Assembly (NCBI RefSeq): GCF_001949145.1
Contig: NW_019091366.1
Coordinates: 2,124,756-2,188,755, forward strand
Source: Acanthaster planci
Lineage: Eukaryota; Echinodermata; Asteroidea; Valvatida; Acanthasteridae
Length of the DNA stretch: 64,000 bases
Direction: 5' to 3'
The notes below the pieces were generated by a model. That model was not told where the DNA came from, did no database searches, and worked only from the letters and a program-made list of their open reading frames with translations. Below, in pieces: positions 35,960 through 49,710 of this stretch (positions are counted from its first letter, which is position 1; every line of letters starts with the position of its first letter). Both the position numbers and the translations under genes were made by a program.

Positions 35960-38107
35960 TCACGATGCGTCATTGGTGCAATCCTCTACTGGCGTGGTGT
36001 AGTTCTTCCAGACAGTATGCAGAGCATCCGGGTCCTTGAATCCGTGCACCACCATGATATCACGCAGCGAACAGCCGTCAGTCTTAGCTCCCCAGTTTTT
36101 AAATCCTTTGTGGGCTGTGGGCGTCATCCCTATCTTGCTGGCGAGTATGCCCTGGTAGGCATCGTCGATGGGAATGAAGGCAGTCTCCAAAGATTGCTGG
36201 TACATCTCTGGGATGACATCGGTGGAGATGACATATCCTCCCCCTGAGCAATAAGGCGGGAAGTACCGCCCACTGTAGAGTCTATCTGGCACATAGTACT
36301 TGGAGCTGGTGCGAGTAACTCGAACGCTTCTGTATAACACACTTCCCAGGAAGAATCTCGTCATGGCCGATCCTTTGATTCGATTCTCTCGCAAGTAAGA
36401 GATGATATTCTTGAAGTTGACGAACATGTCGTCGTCGCCTTTATACATGTAGCTGGCATGGCGGCAGTTTTGTGTCACCCACTTCAGGCCCAGGACAACT
36501 TTGAGTGTCAAGTTGTGGAACGACTCGGTAAAGTCAGCTTGAATGATGTCACCGAATTCATCATCCTCTTGCTTGACCTGTTTTTGAATGAGGTCAATGT
36601 CTGTCTGAGTGTGGCCCATGAGGAATAACAACCTCAAATTCTGGCCCAGTATCTCTCTCTCTCCGCCCCAGGTCTCTCTGATTGCGCGACGCAGTGCGAA
36701 ATGCCTTGGAAGGGAACTAATGAGAACGAGAAGAAAGATGTTATCCTCGTTCCCATCGCTGTCGTAACAGGCGTCTGGGTGATCTAATCGCAATTTTAGT
36801 GTTTGTTCCACGTATGGCAGGTTGTTTGTATGACTCCCGAGAACGAGGCTCAGGTCGGGATTCGGGCAGTTCCTCCGGAACTCTGGATTGGTCACATTCC
36901 TCCAGATTGCTGTGAGATGATCAACTGATTGCAAACCTCGGGTTGTTGTGACTTTAGTCAGCTCGCAGACATCCTTGGCCAAATTACTAAAGGTGAAAGA
37001 TTTATCGTCGGTTATCAGAATACCAGCTTTTTTTGCCAACACACCGGTGTAGACATCTGGCAAAGGGAGAATCGGTTCGTCCCATGAGAAGGATAAGATT
37101 TTCTTAGCAACATCCATACTGAACACGTACCCAGCTTCCAATGTACAGAAATCTGGGTATCGCTTGCCCGGATATTGCCTCTCGGAAACGTAGTATCGAC
37201 TCTTACGGTCTCGCACGGGTCTTGATCCAGGCGAAATTCGTCCTCTCCACATTTGTATCGATTCCTTGCTATTCAAAACTCGTAACTGTTTGATTAGACG
37301 CCCGTAAATGACGAACATGTGATCGTCGCCGGCAAAGACGAATTTTGCCGAAGGGCACGATAAGATCACCCAGTTCAATCCCATCAACATCTTGAGAGTC
37401 GAGTTCTTGAAATCCTCTCTAAAATTCCCCATCAGGATGTCGTCATGGCGCTCATTTTCCTGGAAAACGCTCGATTTCAGAGAATCGTCATTTGGGGAAC
37501 CGAGAACAAACATCGTCAATACACCAAACTGATGAGCCATAGCCGTGTCAGCCCATGTCTCTCGGATAGCCATCCTATAGTCTTGATCTTGAGGTTTCGA
37601 GTGAATGAGGGCCACCATGAACACATCTCGACATTTCTCGTTGCTGTGGTCAAACTTTGACATGAGCACTTCCTCAAAAAAGGCACTATTTACTCCCTTC
37701 TTGTGTTTGCTGGATGGAGGTTTTACTGGAACCACTTCATTGTTACTATTATGTGTCTGCTTGACCGGACCAAGTTTAACTTCAGCGGTGTTTGGTACAG
37801 ATTTACCCCCATCACCGTCCATCTTGGATTTCAGACCGCCATATTGTTGTTCGCTCTCTTTCTGTTTAGATTTCTCGGCGATTAGAGATTTTTCCTGCTC
37901 GTTTTTGGTGTTCTCATGCCGCCTTAAGCGTTCGAGGTTGAGGTTCAACCTCGATCTCGTCGCATCTGGTTTGTAAACTTGTCCATTTAAAGCATTCCCT
38001 GTCGGTACAGCGTCACCCATGTACATAAATACTAAAAATACCTTAGCACCATAGATGCACACAGTCAACAGCAAGACCACTTCCAGTTTCGTGCAAGATG
38101 GGGCCAT
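35960..38107 (-). CDS. Tandem-domain GT31 beta-1,3-glycosyltransferase-like, 715 aa, single exon
   Basis: Paralogue of the 728-aa protein at 23438-25624, with the same plan. There is a signal-anchor at about 8-30, a charged Lys/Glu-rich stem to about 155, then two GT31 domains (about 160-375 and 455-665). Both domains have IRETW (181-185, 476-480). The C-terminal domain has intact GDDDMFVN (557-564), SGGGYVIS and IDDAYQG. In the N-terminal domain the metal site reads GDDHMF (260-265), so the third Asp is His; LPDVYTG is kept, and CTLEAGYVFS replaces the Gly-rich segment. Each domain ends with a C-x-L...G[FL]...W tail, showing that the whole domain plus tail was duplicated. The two paralogues flank the actin gene. 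Expected location is the Golgi lumen; donor and acceptor are unknown. Confidence 0.9.
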   Translation of the reverse strand: MAPSCTKLEVVLLLTVCIYGAKVFLVFMYMGDAVPTGNALNGQVYKPDATRSRLNLNLERLRRHENTKNEQEKSLIAEKSKQKESEQQYGGLKSKMDGDGGKSVPNTAEVKLGPVKQTHNSNNEVVPVKPPSSKHKKGVNSAFFEEVLMSKFDHSNEKCRDVFMVALIHSKPQDQDYRMAIRETWADTAMAHQFGVLTMFVLGSPNDDSLKSSVFQENERHDDILMGNFREDFKNSTLKMLMGLNWVILSCPSAKFVFAGDDHMFVIYGRLIKQLRVLNSKESIQMWRGRISPGSRPVRDRKSRYYVSERQYPGKRYPDFCTLEAGYVFSMDVAKKILSFSWDEPILPLPDVYTGVLAKKAGILITDDKSFTFSNLAKDVCELTKVTTTRGLQSVDHLTAIWRNVTNPEFRRNCPNPDLSLVLGSHTNNLPYVEQTLKLRLDHPDACYDSDGNEDNIFLLVLISSLPRHFALRRAIRETWGGEREILGQNLRLLFLMGHTQTDIDLIQKQVKQEDDEFGDIIQADFTESFHNLTLKVVLGLKWVTQNCRHASYMYKGDDDMFVNFKNIISYLRENRIKGSAMTRFFLGSVLYRSVRVTRTSSKYYVPDRLYSGRYFPPYCSGGGYVISTDVIPEMYQQSLETAFIPIDDAYQGILASKIGMTPTAHKGFKNWGAKTDGCSLRDIMVVHGFKDPDALHTVWKNYTTPVEDCTNDAS

Positions 38108-41100
38108 ATTTGGAATTGGACAGTTCTACAGTGCGAATCAAATCCTCAGAAAGAGTAGCTCCCGCTTGGCGTCTCAGTTAGAAATCTTGTACATTTGTGT
38201 CAGTTCGTCATTAGCTTTCTTAATTAGTCCTGCAGACAAATTTCGACAAGAAATCGTTAAACAAATTCATATGTTATATATCAGAATACATGTAGTATGG
38301 CAAAGTGGCAGATATGGTTTGCGCACATTCACCGTAATTGTAAACCACGTAACAATAGTTTCATGTGCAATACGAGGCTTCACCCTTTAAAGATAACACT
38401 ACCTGATTAAAATGTCTCTTCAAACAATTATCAAATTGAAAAGTCAGTTCCGCCCATGCAAACATTTTCAAATATGTGATGAGAACAGATGGAGGGCAAG
38501 GCAGGAATTGTTACATCTGGCGCAGAAAGATGAACAATTTATCTCGTTACCTCTTTAAAACTCCACGTTATCAGCTCAGCTAGTGATTTCAGCAGTGCAG
38601 AAATCATTTGATTGAACATTTATGTGAATATTTTCAAGAATGCATCGTACGTCAACCAGATGACGTCATCGATACGCCACCTCGTGAGACAGGATATAGT
38701 GCATTAAGATTTAGAACTTAAAACAGTTCTAAAGACAAAAAAATGCTGTTAACATTATTGCCGTAAATGGGAATGTATTTGCGTGTGTCGGGTTGTCGTT
38801 CCAATTTCGTTGCGGAATGCAGTCATGGCTGGTGCCATTAAGTTCAACTCACCTCAAGTATACATTCAGCATGGATATCCTACAACATGGCACTCGTTCT
38901 GTCTGTCCTTGTTCTACTTTCCCGTCGGTTTCGCCTACATTGCTCATCAGCCATCTACATTCGACCATACACGCAGCGTTGTGGAAGATTTTCATAACAC
39001 ATGAGATTTCACGGATAAAACCCAAAGATAAGACTTGAACGGTTCAGCTGCAGATTCACATGTCCTTTTTATCTAAGCGGTGAAACCAGTATACACGTTT
39101 GCGTGAAACTCGGTTTAAGCATGTGTCTGATAGCTCCATGGTTTAAGCAACTTCGGTGAATAACCTCTTTGCGTCTTCCGTGGCTCTCAGACGATCGCTA
39201 TTGTTATGTTAATTTTCTTGAGGCCTCCGTTCGATCACAGTGACAACACCCTGTGACCCCTTTGGCCACCATTGGCACCAATGCTTCGATGAATTGTCAT
39301 GTTGATAAAATTACATAACATGCTTGCGTGCACACCCGTCGTCTTGAAGATTGGGCTGTGTTGAATTAACTGACTACGACCGGAAAAGGTATGCGTGCTT
39401 ATGAGAGCCAAAGGCTTACGGCTGCAGCCAATTTCATACCCTTGTGTGTTACTGCTGGCCGTAACCAAGTAAATCGAGCAGTGGCTCATTAGTCTCTCAT
39501 TCGTTTTAAATACGGCAGAGGGCGCACGTGCGATTCGTGGATGGCCAACCAGCCTTGGTTCCAACGTACGTGCCCATAGAAGACAACACAAAATCGGAGA
39601 GAAATAGTGTCGCCTAATACCCAGGAACACGTTGGCCATATGTATTTTACTTGAAATTCCAGAAAGTGATCGCTTGAACAATTTTAGCCTTGTCATTTTT
39701 AATGACCTGATAAAGTATTGAAGGAACACTGAACGGGCTTTCTTTGTGTCGCCAGCCAAGTTCTGGAAATGCTAATAAATTTTGTTTTTAGCGCAAAACG
39801 TCCCATTTCAAAAGCTGGAGAACAACGTACATTGGAAGATTTTGCTATAATTTTACCGTAAAATACATCAAGGGCATAACATGGTATATTTTATTGCCAT
39901 TTAAAATCCGCTTTCGATTTTGAAAATGTTATTCCCTTTATGGTAACAATTTTTTTAAGAACGTTTGGAACAAAAACGTACGGTGCTCCATTAGTGCCGT
40001 CCACTTATTTACATACTGCCACGATTTATCATGTCATGTTTATTTTACAGTGTACATGTATATAAGTAAGTGAATGCCACTCATGGAGCGCAATAGAAAC
40101 GAGTTGGTGAATACTTTATCTAAAAACAACACTTGAGTGGAGTTGATTTGGTCTAAAGTGCATGGGTTGTCCTTTCAGGCATTGTGCGTGAAGTACATGT
40201 TTTATTCCAACCACTAACGTTCATGCACTGTAACCGTGTGTTCATTTCCTGTCATCGCTAGATGATAGTTTGTTGATGTGATATGATACCAATTCAACGT
40301 ATCTATGTACATGTAGGCCTACACGCATGCCACGTATACTCTAGTGCCGCACCTTCATGGTTCAGTATTTGCCTAACCCCCAAATCGAAAATACATTCGC
40401 AGAAAATAGGGTAAGTGTATCGGTCTGCGTAATTAAATTCTTCATGAAATGAAAAGAAGGGTTTCAACACACTAGCGAGCAGAAAAATCATGCCTTCAAC
40501 ATCAGAATTTTGGGCTTTAGCGCCACTGTGATTCTTACAGAAACACAAACCAAATACATGTATTCATCGGCCTATTCAATAGTCCACAGACTACATGGAA
40601 GAGTCATGTCATGCGCACAGCCTACCACCCTGTTTCCATGTTCACCCTTGCTATGCATGGTCTCGTATAAAGAAAAGGAAAGACCACTTGAACTCGGCTC
40701 AGATGTTGTTTTTACAATAAAGACGAAGAATTATTTCAAACATTTCTGAATAAAAACTAGCTCCTGTAGATAGGAAAATAGCACCCGTTATTCATAATGG
40801 AAATAAAAATAGTATCTCCACAATTCTGGAGTGATGGATCGCCCAAAAAGTACGTTGGCACTGAAGTAATAATGGAATAAAAGCCGTCACCCTTCATTGA
40901 CATGTAAGAACGGGTAAACTCCGTGTTGGCCTTCACACACAATGTTGTGTGCATGATCGATACATGTGTTTAGATTATAAGCCGAATAGCCCTCATATCT
41001 GTAGCCAAGGAAATTGTATCGTGCACAATGTGGACGCCATTTACCTCTACGGCACAGCCAGGGTGTTCTTATTAATTGTATTTTTTCTATGGTGTTTTGT

Positions 41101-43427
41101 TTATGGTATATGTTGTATCAATAAAAGATTTTCTAATGCTTTAGTTAATTACATGGCACATTTTTATATCTGTGAAAAATTTCAATAAGTGGAAAATGGA
41201 TCAAATTTGAATTCTTTGTACAATAACTTCCGCCTTCACGATGTCACCGTTTTAAAAGTTATTGGTACCGTGATGAAGTTTTCATCTCTTATTTTGTGTG
41301 TGGCACATCACTCCTGACATTTTAGTCATCAAGTTAGTTGTACACAAATGTTCCAATTTTTTTTGGGGGGGGGGGTTGGGGGATGATATCCAAACAATGC
41401 ACTTTCTAGTTCATGTCACAAACACGCGAACTTCTGAACATAAACGCTGCTACTATTCTTGAATTACAATCCAATATCATTGTACTTCCGTTACCTTGAA
41501 GGTTGAGGTCACGCAACTTTACTTTAAAACCAATAATGTGTTCTCAAGCATGTCATTAATTATTCATGCCAGTTTTTTTAATTGTATGAGAGCATTTGGT
41601 TCATTGATTAAATGACGCATAACTCAGATTTTTAGGACGTGGACTCGGGCTCGAACTCAAGACTCAGACTCAGCTGTGTCTGACTCGACTACAACATGAA
41701 AACGCAGTCATTATCATCATCCCCATCGTAACCACCCCCCTTCATTGTCATCCTCCAATCTCATTCTCATTCCTGCTCGACCTTAAAATCCTCATCCCTA
41801 CCAAAATTCCACCCCAGGTTTCTCCCCATCAGCGATCAGCTTCTAATATTTAGAAATTAAATTAAGCTCCATTGGCGCCATAAAAAAACCTTCCTGCATT
41901 CCAGCATCAAAATCCAAGCTCCTCATCATCGGTGTGCAGGAACTCGCATCAATTTGCAGACTTTTACACTCGACTGCACAGAACCCCCTCCGTTAATGGA
42001 TGCGTCAAGACATAGCCGCCCAGCCGACCATTTTCATTAGGCTAAAAACCCCGGCTGTCACCTGTACTTGGACTCGGTTGATTAGTGTGAGCGTGTCGAC
42101 TGACCTCCGATGATTCCCAAAGTTCATCTCGTTGATTTGTGCCTCTCGGTCCAAAATTGCTTCCAGTCGGATTTGCTAATGGAAGACTTGGCTAGCTGCG
42201 GATGCATGCTCTGCAGTTAAAGGGCCGCGACACATTTTTCTCCTGCCCATTTTTGTTTATCAACAAAATAAGACACGCCCACGACTAAAACTAACAGGAT
42301 ATATAGAAGGACCCACCCGCTCTAGCCATTCACAAGATGCACGATTTTACACCTAGTACATGTTTCATTTTCTCGCACAAGGATTTCCAGTCAGTTGAGA
42401 TCGTCCTACGAGTTGCTGGTTGAATTGACGCTACTAGTGAATGTTGATGCTTTCGATATTCATGTTGTCATGTCGGTACCCACGGGGGAGGGGGCGTATT
42501 CCGCCCCAAAGAGCAGGGCTATCATATATCCGATCCTTTCTAAACATGTTATGCCCATCACGAGTACATCAGCCATTCAATCTGACATTTTTACGGTCAT
42601 ATTACGGTCACTTGAAGTTTATGGCCCGCGTGCATGGAGCACGTCAATGGAAAAGTAAACATTTATTTGGATGTCTCGGAAAGATTGGCGTTTCGTGAGA
42701 ATGTCACGTCCAGCATACACGTATTCACAGAATTCGCGTCAAAATGATCACAAAACGTCAAAACGCCCGAACGCTCAGAGCTGGAAAAAATACTTTGCTT
42801 TGATGTCGGAGAAAATGTCGGGGGTTGGTCCCCCAGCTCTTTTAATGTTTAAGATATATCATGGCATTCATGTAAATGTCAAGAAGGCTAGAAATCGTAT
42901 CTTGAATCATGTTACATATGTAAACTGATCGGCTCGATCCGTCCACACCTTTAATGACAGTATGCGTTGTACATGTATGTATATGCATTCAAGAATTTAA
43001 AAGACTAGGGTATTAATCCTCATACGTTTTTAATCCTGTCCTTCATAGATTCGTTCCGCCGTTTCTTGTGTGCACACCGTACCAGAGGGCAACTCGTGCG
43101 TATCAGGCGATTGAGTGTTTCCGTCCAGCCTTTAATAACACCTACAGCAGTTTCACACAAGTCAACTTCACGGGCGGAATAAGTCACAGTCCATTTAGAG
43201 TCCTTGATGAACAACTCATGTAGCGATACTAGGCTGGCTTCCATCCATTGTGAGAGAGTAAACGCCCGGGCAAATCAACTAGCATAGGTAGGGCAAAGGT
43301 ATTACCAACAACGAGTCCGTTGACAGACAGCACCCTCGACGTCCTTGTCGTTGAACGCGCAGGTCTGGGCTTGTTTGACGGGCCAGGGCCATTGCCCATT
43401 TCAGACGGGACGCTCCGGGGAGGAAGG
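38108..43427. other. Intergenic, 5.3 kb, no gene recognised
   Basis: The longest frame is minus 39235-39759 (174 codons), with no domain I know. A run of about 10 G lies near 41365. The 5' UTR and promoter of the first NTPDase gene must lie in the last part; a TATATAG at about 42299 is a weak candidate. Nothing else is supportable. Confidence 0.5.
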
Positions 43428-46400
43428 ATGGCGAAGACACGGTCTAACTTCGGTCTTGTTGGTTTGATAGTCGCTGGGACGGTCTTATTAGTACTAAGCA
43501 TTATCGGGCTGGTGATTATAGTCAAATCGAAGGAATTTTATTGCAGCATTGAGAGGGTAAGTTCAAGGCTTATAACATTGGGTCTTATGAATAAAGATTA
43601 GCATTTGCTTTTGCTAACAATGTAAACATTTACTTGCGCTCGTACATGAGAAGCGAAGCAAATTTTTCTACAGAAAAGTATATTTGCGAATGAAACATAT
43701 AAACTGTTCACTTTTTTGCTTTTTTCGTCAGTGTGCGAAATCAAGCAACCGTACCAATTTGAGGATCGTGACCTCGTCAGAACACCTGATGCTATTTCAC
43801 AATTTCTGTAGAATATCAATTCTTTCGCGCAGTGGCATAGAAATTTCCTCCATAAAAAAACGGTTTTCTGAATAAAAAGACTTCTAAAGGTGGCCACTCA
43901 CAAGAGCTATTCTGCTGAGCATGAAGTCATCTGTGGCTTTTTATTAAGCACGTATCTCACCTTAAGCTAAATCACCTTAAGCTAATTTCATCAAAATCGA
44001 AGAGCTATTTGCCTCATGGCTCCTTGAGGCAGAGAACGCAGCAGACAGACACAATGTGAGCTACGTGCTAAGCAAAGCGGCGACTGCTGTAACGTTTTGC
44101 TCAACAGATGCCTGTCGTGTAAGCAATGAGCTTTAACGTGTACACGATGCACCATTAGCTCCAGGTTGCTTTCTGAGCTATACCCACAGACCATGCCGAC
44201 AGTAGAGCTGAACAGTCAGCCCCAAACATTAAGCAATCGCCACCATTTGTACTTTAACTTTTCTGCACAGTGAAAGAAGATAATATTATTCGAATTCAAA
44301 CATTAGCTCAAGATTCTAAACGTGTAGTCGTAAATATTTCTGTTAATTTGGCTTTCTGTCTGAGCAATGGCATTTGCTAGCGTAGTTTGTGTACATACAC
44401 ATACGACTTTATTGCAAAGTGCCATTTTGATTTCAAAAAATGCATTTACTACAAATAGTGACAGATGTTACATAGACTTTTCGGGTTACTAACGTCCATG
44501 AAATGCCTTTAATTATCATAGTCCAATACGGAAACTGTAATTAACTCTTTAATTATTTGTAACCTGGTTATAAAAGGCACAATGAGTTTTGTCAGAATCG
44601 GTACCAGATGAAATGAGGTTCATTCCTAACCTTATCAATTTTTGATGTAAACGTCACATTCTCTACCATTTAAATGTTACAGAGGATCCTGTCTGGTATA
44701 AAAAATATGCAAATACGATAACATTTGCACAAATAAAGCCATCCAGTGTATCATGCCACCCCCGGGATATGTACCCCAGACAGGACAAAATATATAGTTT
44801 GAGCCAATGTTCCATACGATGAAAACGTTTGAAAACATTTTGGGTAATTATTTATTGTCAAGGGTAGGCAATCCGTAAACAATCCCTTGTTTCATACTGA
44901 GCTCTTTGACCTGATGACTTGTCAAGACTCCTTAAATTAATGACAGCAGAGCTTGTCTTGACACTGTAGTCAAGGCTGAGACGCTTAAGGCCACAAGATC
45001 AAGCACATGGGACTGGTGTTTCCTCCAGTAGTTCCGGTATTGTCGTTGGGTTAACTCGTCATGCATCAATCTTCAGCCTCAATTAAACCAATCCTTCATT
45101 TGTGGCTTTGCCTTTCAATCTCACTCGCTGTTTTCTGATAAAACAATTACCATAGCAATGTGCAGCTGACACAGCCAAACATGCATTGTAATTAATGAAA
45201 TTTTGTTGATCGTACATACATTGACTAAATTCAAGCACTTATGCAATGAGAACTGTACGTACAGAAAGCATCGAAAACCTGAAGTTTATTTTACCAGTAA
45301 CATTTTGATGGATTTTCCCAGGCTGTGGAAATTAACACCGCTATTCTGCATTCCGAACAATTACTGCAAAGTTTACTTGATATAATCTCAAGTGTACGGA
45401 AAGAATATACCGGAAAGGAGTCCTTCTAAATACAAAATTTGCTCTCACAAATTTCCTCGGGCATTTCAGCTTTGTTCGCAGGAGGGTAAAAAAAACCTCG
45501 TCTGCTATTTACTTTATGTTCGTGTGAACTAGTCTGTTCGTTCACGAACTCTGGTTTCAAACAGCAACATTGTTCGCGGGTTAGTTGACACCGATAACCT
45601 TGTACAGAAGCAGACTGTACAGGTGTTGATAGAAAATTTACCGTGGGGTGTAAAAATAGCTACGCTGTGTGCCAACTAGGGTTCAGCTTGCACGATTAAA
45701 GAAGTAATCTCATCGGCACTTGGCTAAACGTTCATACGTGCATGTCCAGGAAGAGATTCCATCTTTTTATCATTTTCAGACATGACGTCATACTTAGACA
45801 ACTCATAAATGTAATTTTGGCGTGGCATGCGCATACCAGTCATGGAAATGGATGCCTTCATTTCTGAGGGGCATAGTATACACGTTATAATGAAACATTT
45901 TAACTCACTGCAATATTTGAAAACTCTGTAATTTGGGAAATTGGAAAATACCCAGGACAAACGAAATACTTTTATTATTTTCAAATTTGGTTTGTCCACA
46001 TACCTATTTATTTAGTATGGAGTCGTCTTCGATGCCGGTTCTTCGCACACATCAATGGCTGTGTATCAATGGCTAGACGAAACCACTAATGGAACAGGTG
46101 TGGTGTCACAACTGGCTTACGTAAGGGATTGCACGGAAGAAGGTATGTTTGTCGTTGTGAAGGTGTTGACTACATTAACACGGCATGTTATCATAGCGAC
46201 GATGCATGTGTGAACCTAAAAAAATTTACAGCAAATGGTTCGATGAACCCACGATGCATGGATGCGATAAATAGATGCACGACCATTTCTATGTTTCATA
46301 ATGGCTCTCATATGTACTTAGCCGTACGTTTTTATGGGACATTTGTAATTGACGTCATAAACGATTTGGTATTCGTCGCCGTATTGAAGGTCCCAATAGT

Positions 46401-49400
46401 CACATCCTACTCAAAATCGATCTCATGGGTATACAATCTTGCTCCACCATGTCAGTTCCCATCGGTCCAAGGGAACGAAGTTGCACTCTACTCGGTGTGA
46501 CTAATGCCGGAAGTGTATGCTAACGTTATTTTCTTTGAGGAGTTCAAATTGTCGCTCCCTTGCAATTTCGAAAAAATAGCTACGATTCAAGGCTGGAATC
46601 TAGTTACATAAGTCTAATCCTATTGGCGGTGAATGGTCATGAGCGAGCACAGTGGAATTCGAGGCCCTCAAACAAGTAGTTTTGTAACCATAATGCAAAA
46701 GATTGGATGACTGTGTATGAAAACGTGATAAATTTGGGGTGTATAAATAGCAAAAGCGTTTGTAAAGATATTTGCCTCTTGTTCGTTAAAGGCATAGGTT
46801 TTTACGCTGATAACCCGGAGGAGATTGTGCCTGGCCTGGAGAAGTGTCTTGATAGCGCTGAGTTTGTCCTTCCGGAGTTCGGCCATTGGGACACGCCTGT
46901 CTATTTGGCAGCAACAGCAGGCATGAGACTATTGACGTAAGGAGTGGTATCTATGGTGATGAGGAGGTTGGGTGGGCATTGGTTAGGTAGGTAGGTGGTC
47001 AATGGGGCATAGGGGGGAGATGATTGACATGAGGATGAGGTTTGGTTGAAGTAAGACAATGACATGAAGTAAGACAATGGCACACGACACCCGTGAGACA
47101 ATGATAAGAAAAGAGTTACTGACAGACGTTTATCAAAAAGAAGAACGTGTTCATGATATTTCCATTCCATGTACCACTTTATATTCACCTTTGTAGAAAC
47201 ACAAGACCTTTTTGAGTGTACATAAATCAACGGGACACCTACGTGCATACGCTGAAGAAAACATACTGACAACCTAGGCTAGGATATTGTCTCTCTTTTG
47301 CTAAATCTTGCCAAATCAATACACAAATCGTGAATCGTTGAGTGCAGCTAGATGTTTATTGGAAATCAATTATCGAACTTCCAGTCGGAGGAAAATCTGA
47401 CGTTCTTTATTATATGCATTCATTAAATTGAGCATGCTGCAGTTTCCAAGGCGTTTTCGACATCTTTGATATTTAATGATTATCATTAGCCTGTTTCCAG
47501 TTTCATTATCTTCGCTTGTCTTCAGTGAGACTAACCCAGATGGCAGTGATGCTATTATGAAGACTGTTCGAAGCACTCTCGCCAGCTCGCCGTTCGCCTT
47601 CGAGGATCAGGCGAGACAAGCGGCCATACTGTCCGGAGAAACCGAGGCCACATTGGGCTGGATATCATCCAACTATCTTGCAGGAAATCTGGGCGTGGTA
47701 AATAATTTGTTTTGGGTCTGGGACAATCCGTGGATCAAATTAAAGCCCTAAATGTCTATACCAATGTACGTATGTGACTTCTTTTTTTAAAGTGCAGAGC
47801 ATGATGCGAAATTCTTAATCTTATAATTTGCAGGGAGAAGAAAACGTGAAAAGGTAACTTGAGACAGAGTTAAACTGAAACAGTTGGCTCTTTCACTTTC
47901 ACCTGAGAACTTTTTCTGTTGATTTCATGTGCAATACCTTATTTTTATTGCAAATTCAATCAAGTGACTGCCGAGTTTAAGGCCATTACTTTCTGTCAAG
48001 CCTGTTTTATTTTATCAAAGGAACCGGCTACAGGTGACTCCATCAATGATCTGACAGGAAGCAAAACAATTCCAACCAAGCCGACCGTCGGTGCTCTGGA
48101 CCTTGGCGGGGCGTCCACGCAGATTACATTCATACCGGAGGATCCCCGTAAGATACCCGTCGAAAACCGCGCCAATCTCCGCTTATACGGAAAGGACTAC
48201 GTTGTTTACACACACAGTTTCTCATGCTATGGTGCCAATGAAGCACGCAGACGCGTTCAGGCTTCTCTTGTAAAAGTAAGTGTCATGACTGTCATACAAG
48301 TCAACAAACAACATCAAAATAAAATAATCACTCCTCAGGACGACCAGAACACACTGGTCGAAACATCGAGTTCATACTCAACTGCTCTTATCAGAACCAT
48401 GTACCTTGTCCAAAAGACATCTATCCACATGGTGTTACCGAAAGCCCTCTCTTTAGTCTATCTCCACCATGCAAAGCTTCAAGTCATATCTATCAAACAA
48501 AATAACTAGGACAAAGAACCACATGTTTTCATTAAATGAAATAAATGCCTTAAATATTGCATATCGTAGGGCTCTGGATTCGCTGATGTCACCAGTAATC
48601 CATGTGCACCTTTGGGATACAACTACACCTTAACAAGCGCAAACCTGTGGAAGGCACCATGCAGCGCAAGACCGAATGTGCCGGGAGTTTCAGATGAACT
48701 TATGGATAAAACAGAATACCAGTTAACAGGTACAGGTGACCCCGAGGAATGCTATAGGATTATCAAGACATTGTTTGACTTTGACGCCGAATGTGCCGTA
48801 CCGCCTTGCACTTTCGACGGAGTTCACTTGCCTCCTCCATTCGGGGCCTACAAGGCGTTCACTGGCTACGCCTACACCTGGAGTGGCATTGGATTGGAAC
48901 CATCACCTACGATAGAAGAGTATATTGAGAAAGCAGAGGAATTTTGTAGACTAACATACAGTGAGGTAGGCACAAAATTGTAAAACCTTGGTAACACCTC
49001 CATGTCCACAGCTGAAACTTAAGATTGAGAACAGAATTTTGACAAGTGAACTGTTTTTGATTTCACAGAATTTTACATGATACTAATTGTTAAAAAATAC
49101 GAAAAATAGAATGATGAAAAGTACAATTCTAAGCAAAATCTTTTCTGAGGCCAACCTTTGACCTCAAATTATCGTAAACTTATTCTGTTTTTGATTTGCC
49201 AGCTTGTACTTCTGGGAAAGATTGACAAATACAACCTAAGATACTGCTTTCAAAGTATGTACGTCCGAGCGCTTCTTTTAGACGCGTTTAAGTTCAACCA
49301 AGAAAATTGGAACATAGAATTTACACTCGAGGTAAGTTAGAGATAATTACATCGGTCGAGCTTTGTTTCAGGGGTACTTTTTGTGGGAATGAAACTAAAA

Positions 49401-49710
49401 TGGATGAAGTACAGTGTACTCGTGCTGGTTTCATTTATCCGCGATCTTTAATATTTTTCAAATCTAGGTGAATGGTGTCACACTAGGCTGGGATCTGGGT
49501 TACATGGTAGACGCCACAAACCGCATCCCCGAAGAGGCTGCATGCGTTGGTCTGACTCCCTCCATCTTCGCTGGGCTGGTCGTCATCTTCATCGTGATCT
49601 GTATTCTGGGCATTGTTATTCTTGGTCTGAGTATCACGAATTATACCAAGAAATCCGGGTCCTCAAAGGAGCAATCTTACCAGCCGGCTCCTCAGAATGT
49701 TGACGCCTGA
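43428..49710 (+). CDS. ENTPD: Ecto-NTPDase (CD39-like) copy A, 8 exons, 531 aa
   Basis: A cell-surface nucleoside triphosphate diphosphohydrolase, hydrolysing extracellular NTP/NDP to NMP. Exons: 43428-43556, 46016-46142, 46792-46936, 47526-47697, 48021-48275, 48570-48965, 49203-49331, 49468-49710. Apyrase conserved regions: ACR1 VFDAGSSHTSMAVYQW, ACR2 YLAATAGMRLL, ACR3 SGETEATLGWISSNYL (catalytic Glu kept), ACR4 ALDLGGASTQITF. The ACR5 region is loose. One membrane helix lies near the N-terminus (about 10-33) and one near the C-terminus (IFAGLVVIFIVICILGIVIL), as in ENTPD1/2/3/8. The cytoplasmic tail is short. The first intron is 2.5 kb. Exon 6 is uninterrupted, whereas copy B has an intron there. 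An AATAAA lies at 50521-50526. Which vertebrate subtype it matches cannot be settled by eye. Confidence 0.95.

Noticed and set aside
37605-37976. 123-codon plus-strand frame
   Set aside because: Antisense of the 715-aa GT31 stem region.
38104-38113. Perfect CArG sequence CCATATTTGG overlapping the start codon of the 715-aa gene
   Set aside because: Its position over the ATG and lack of other promoter elements suggest chance.
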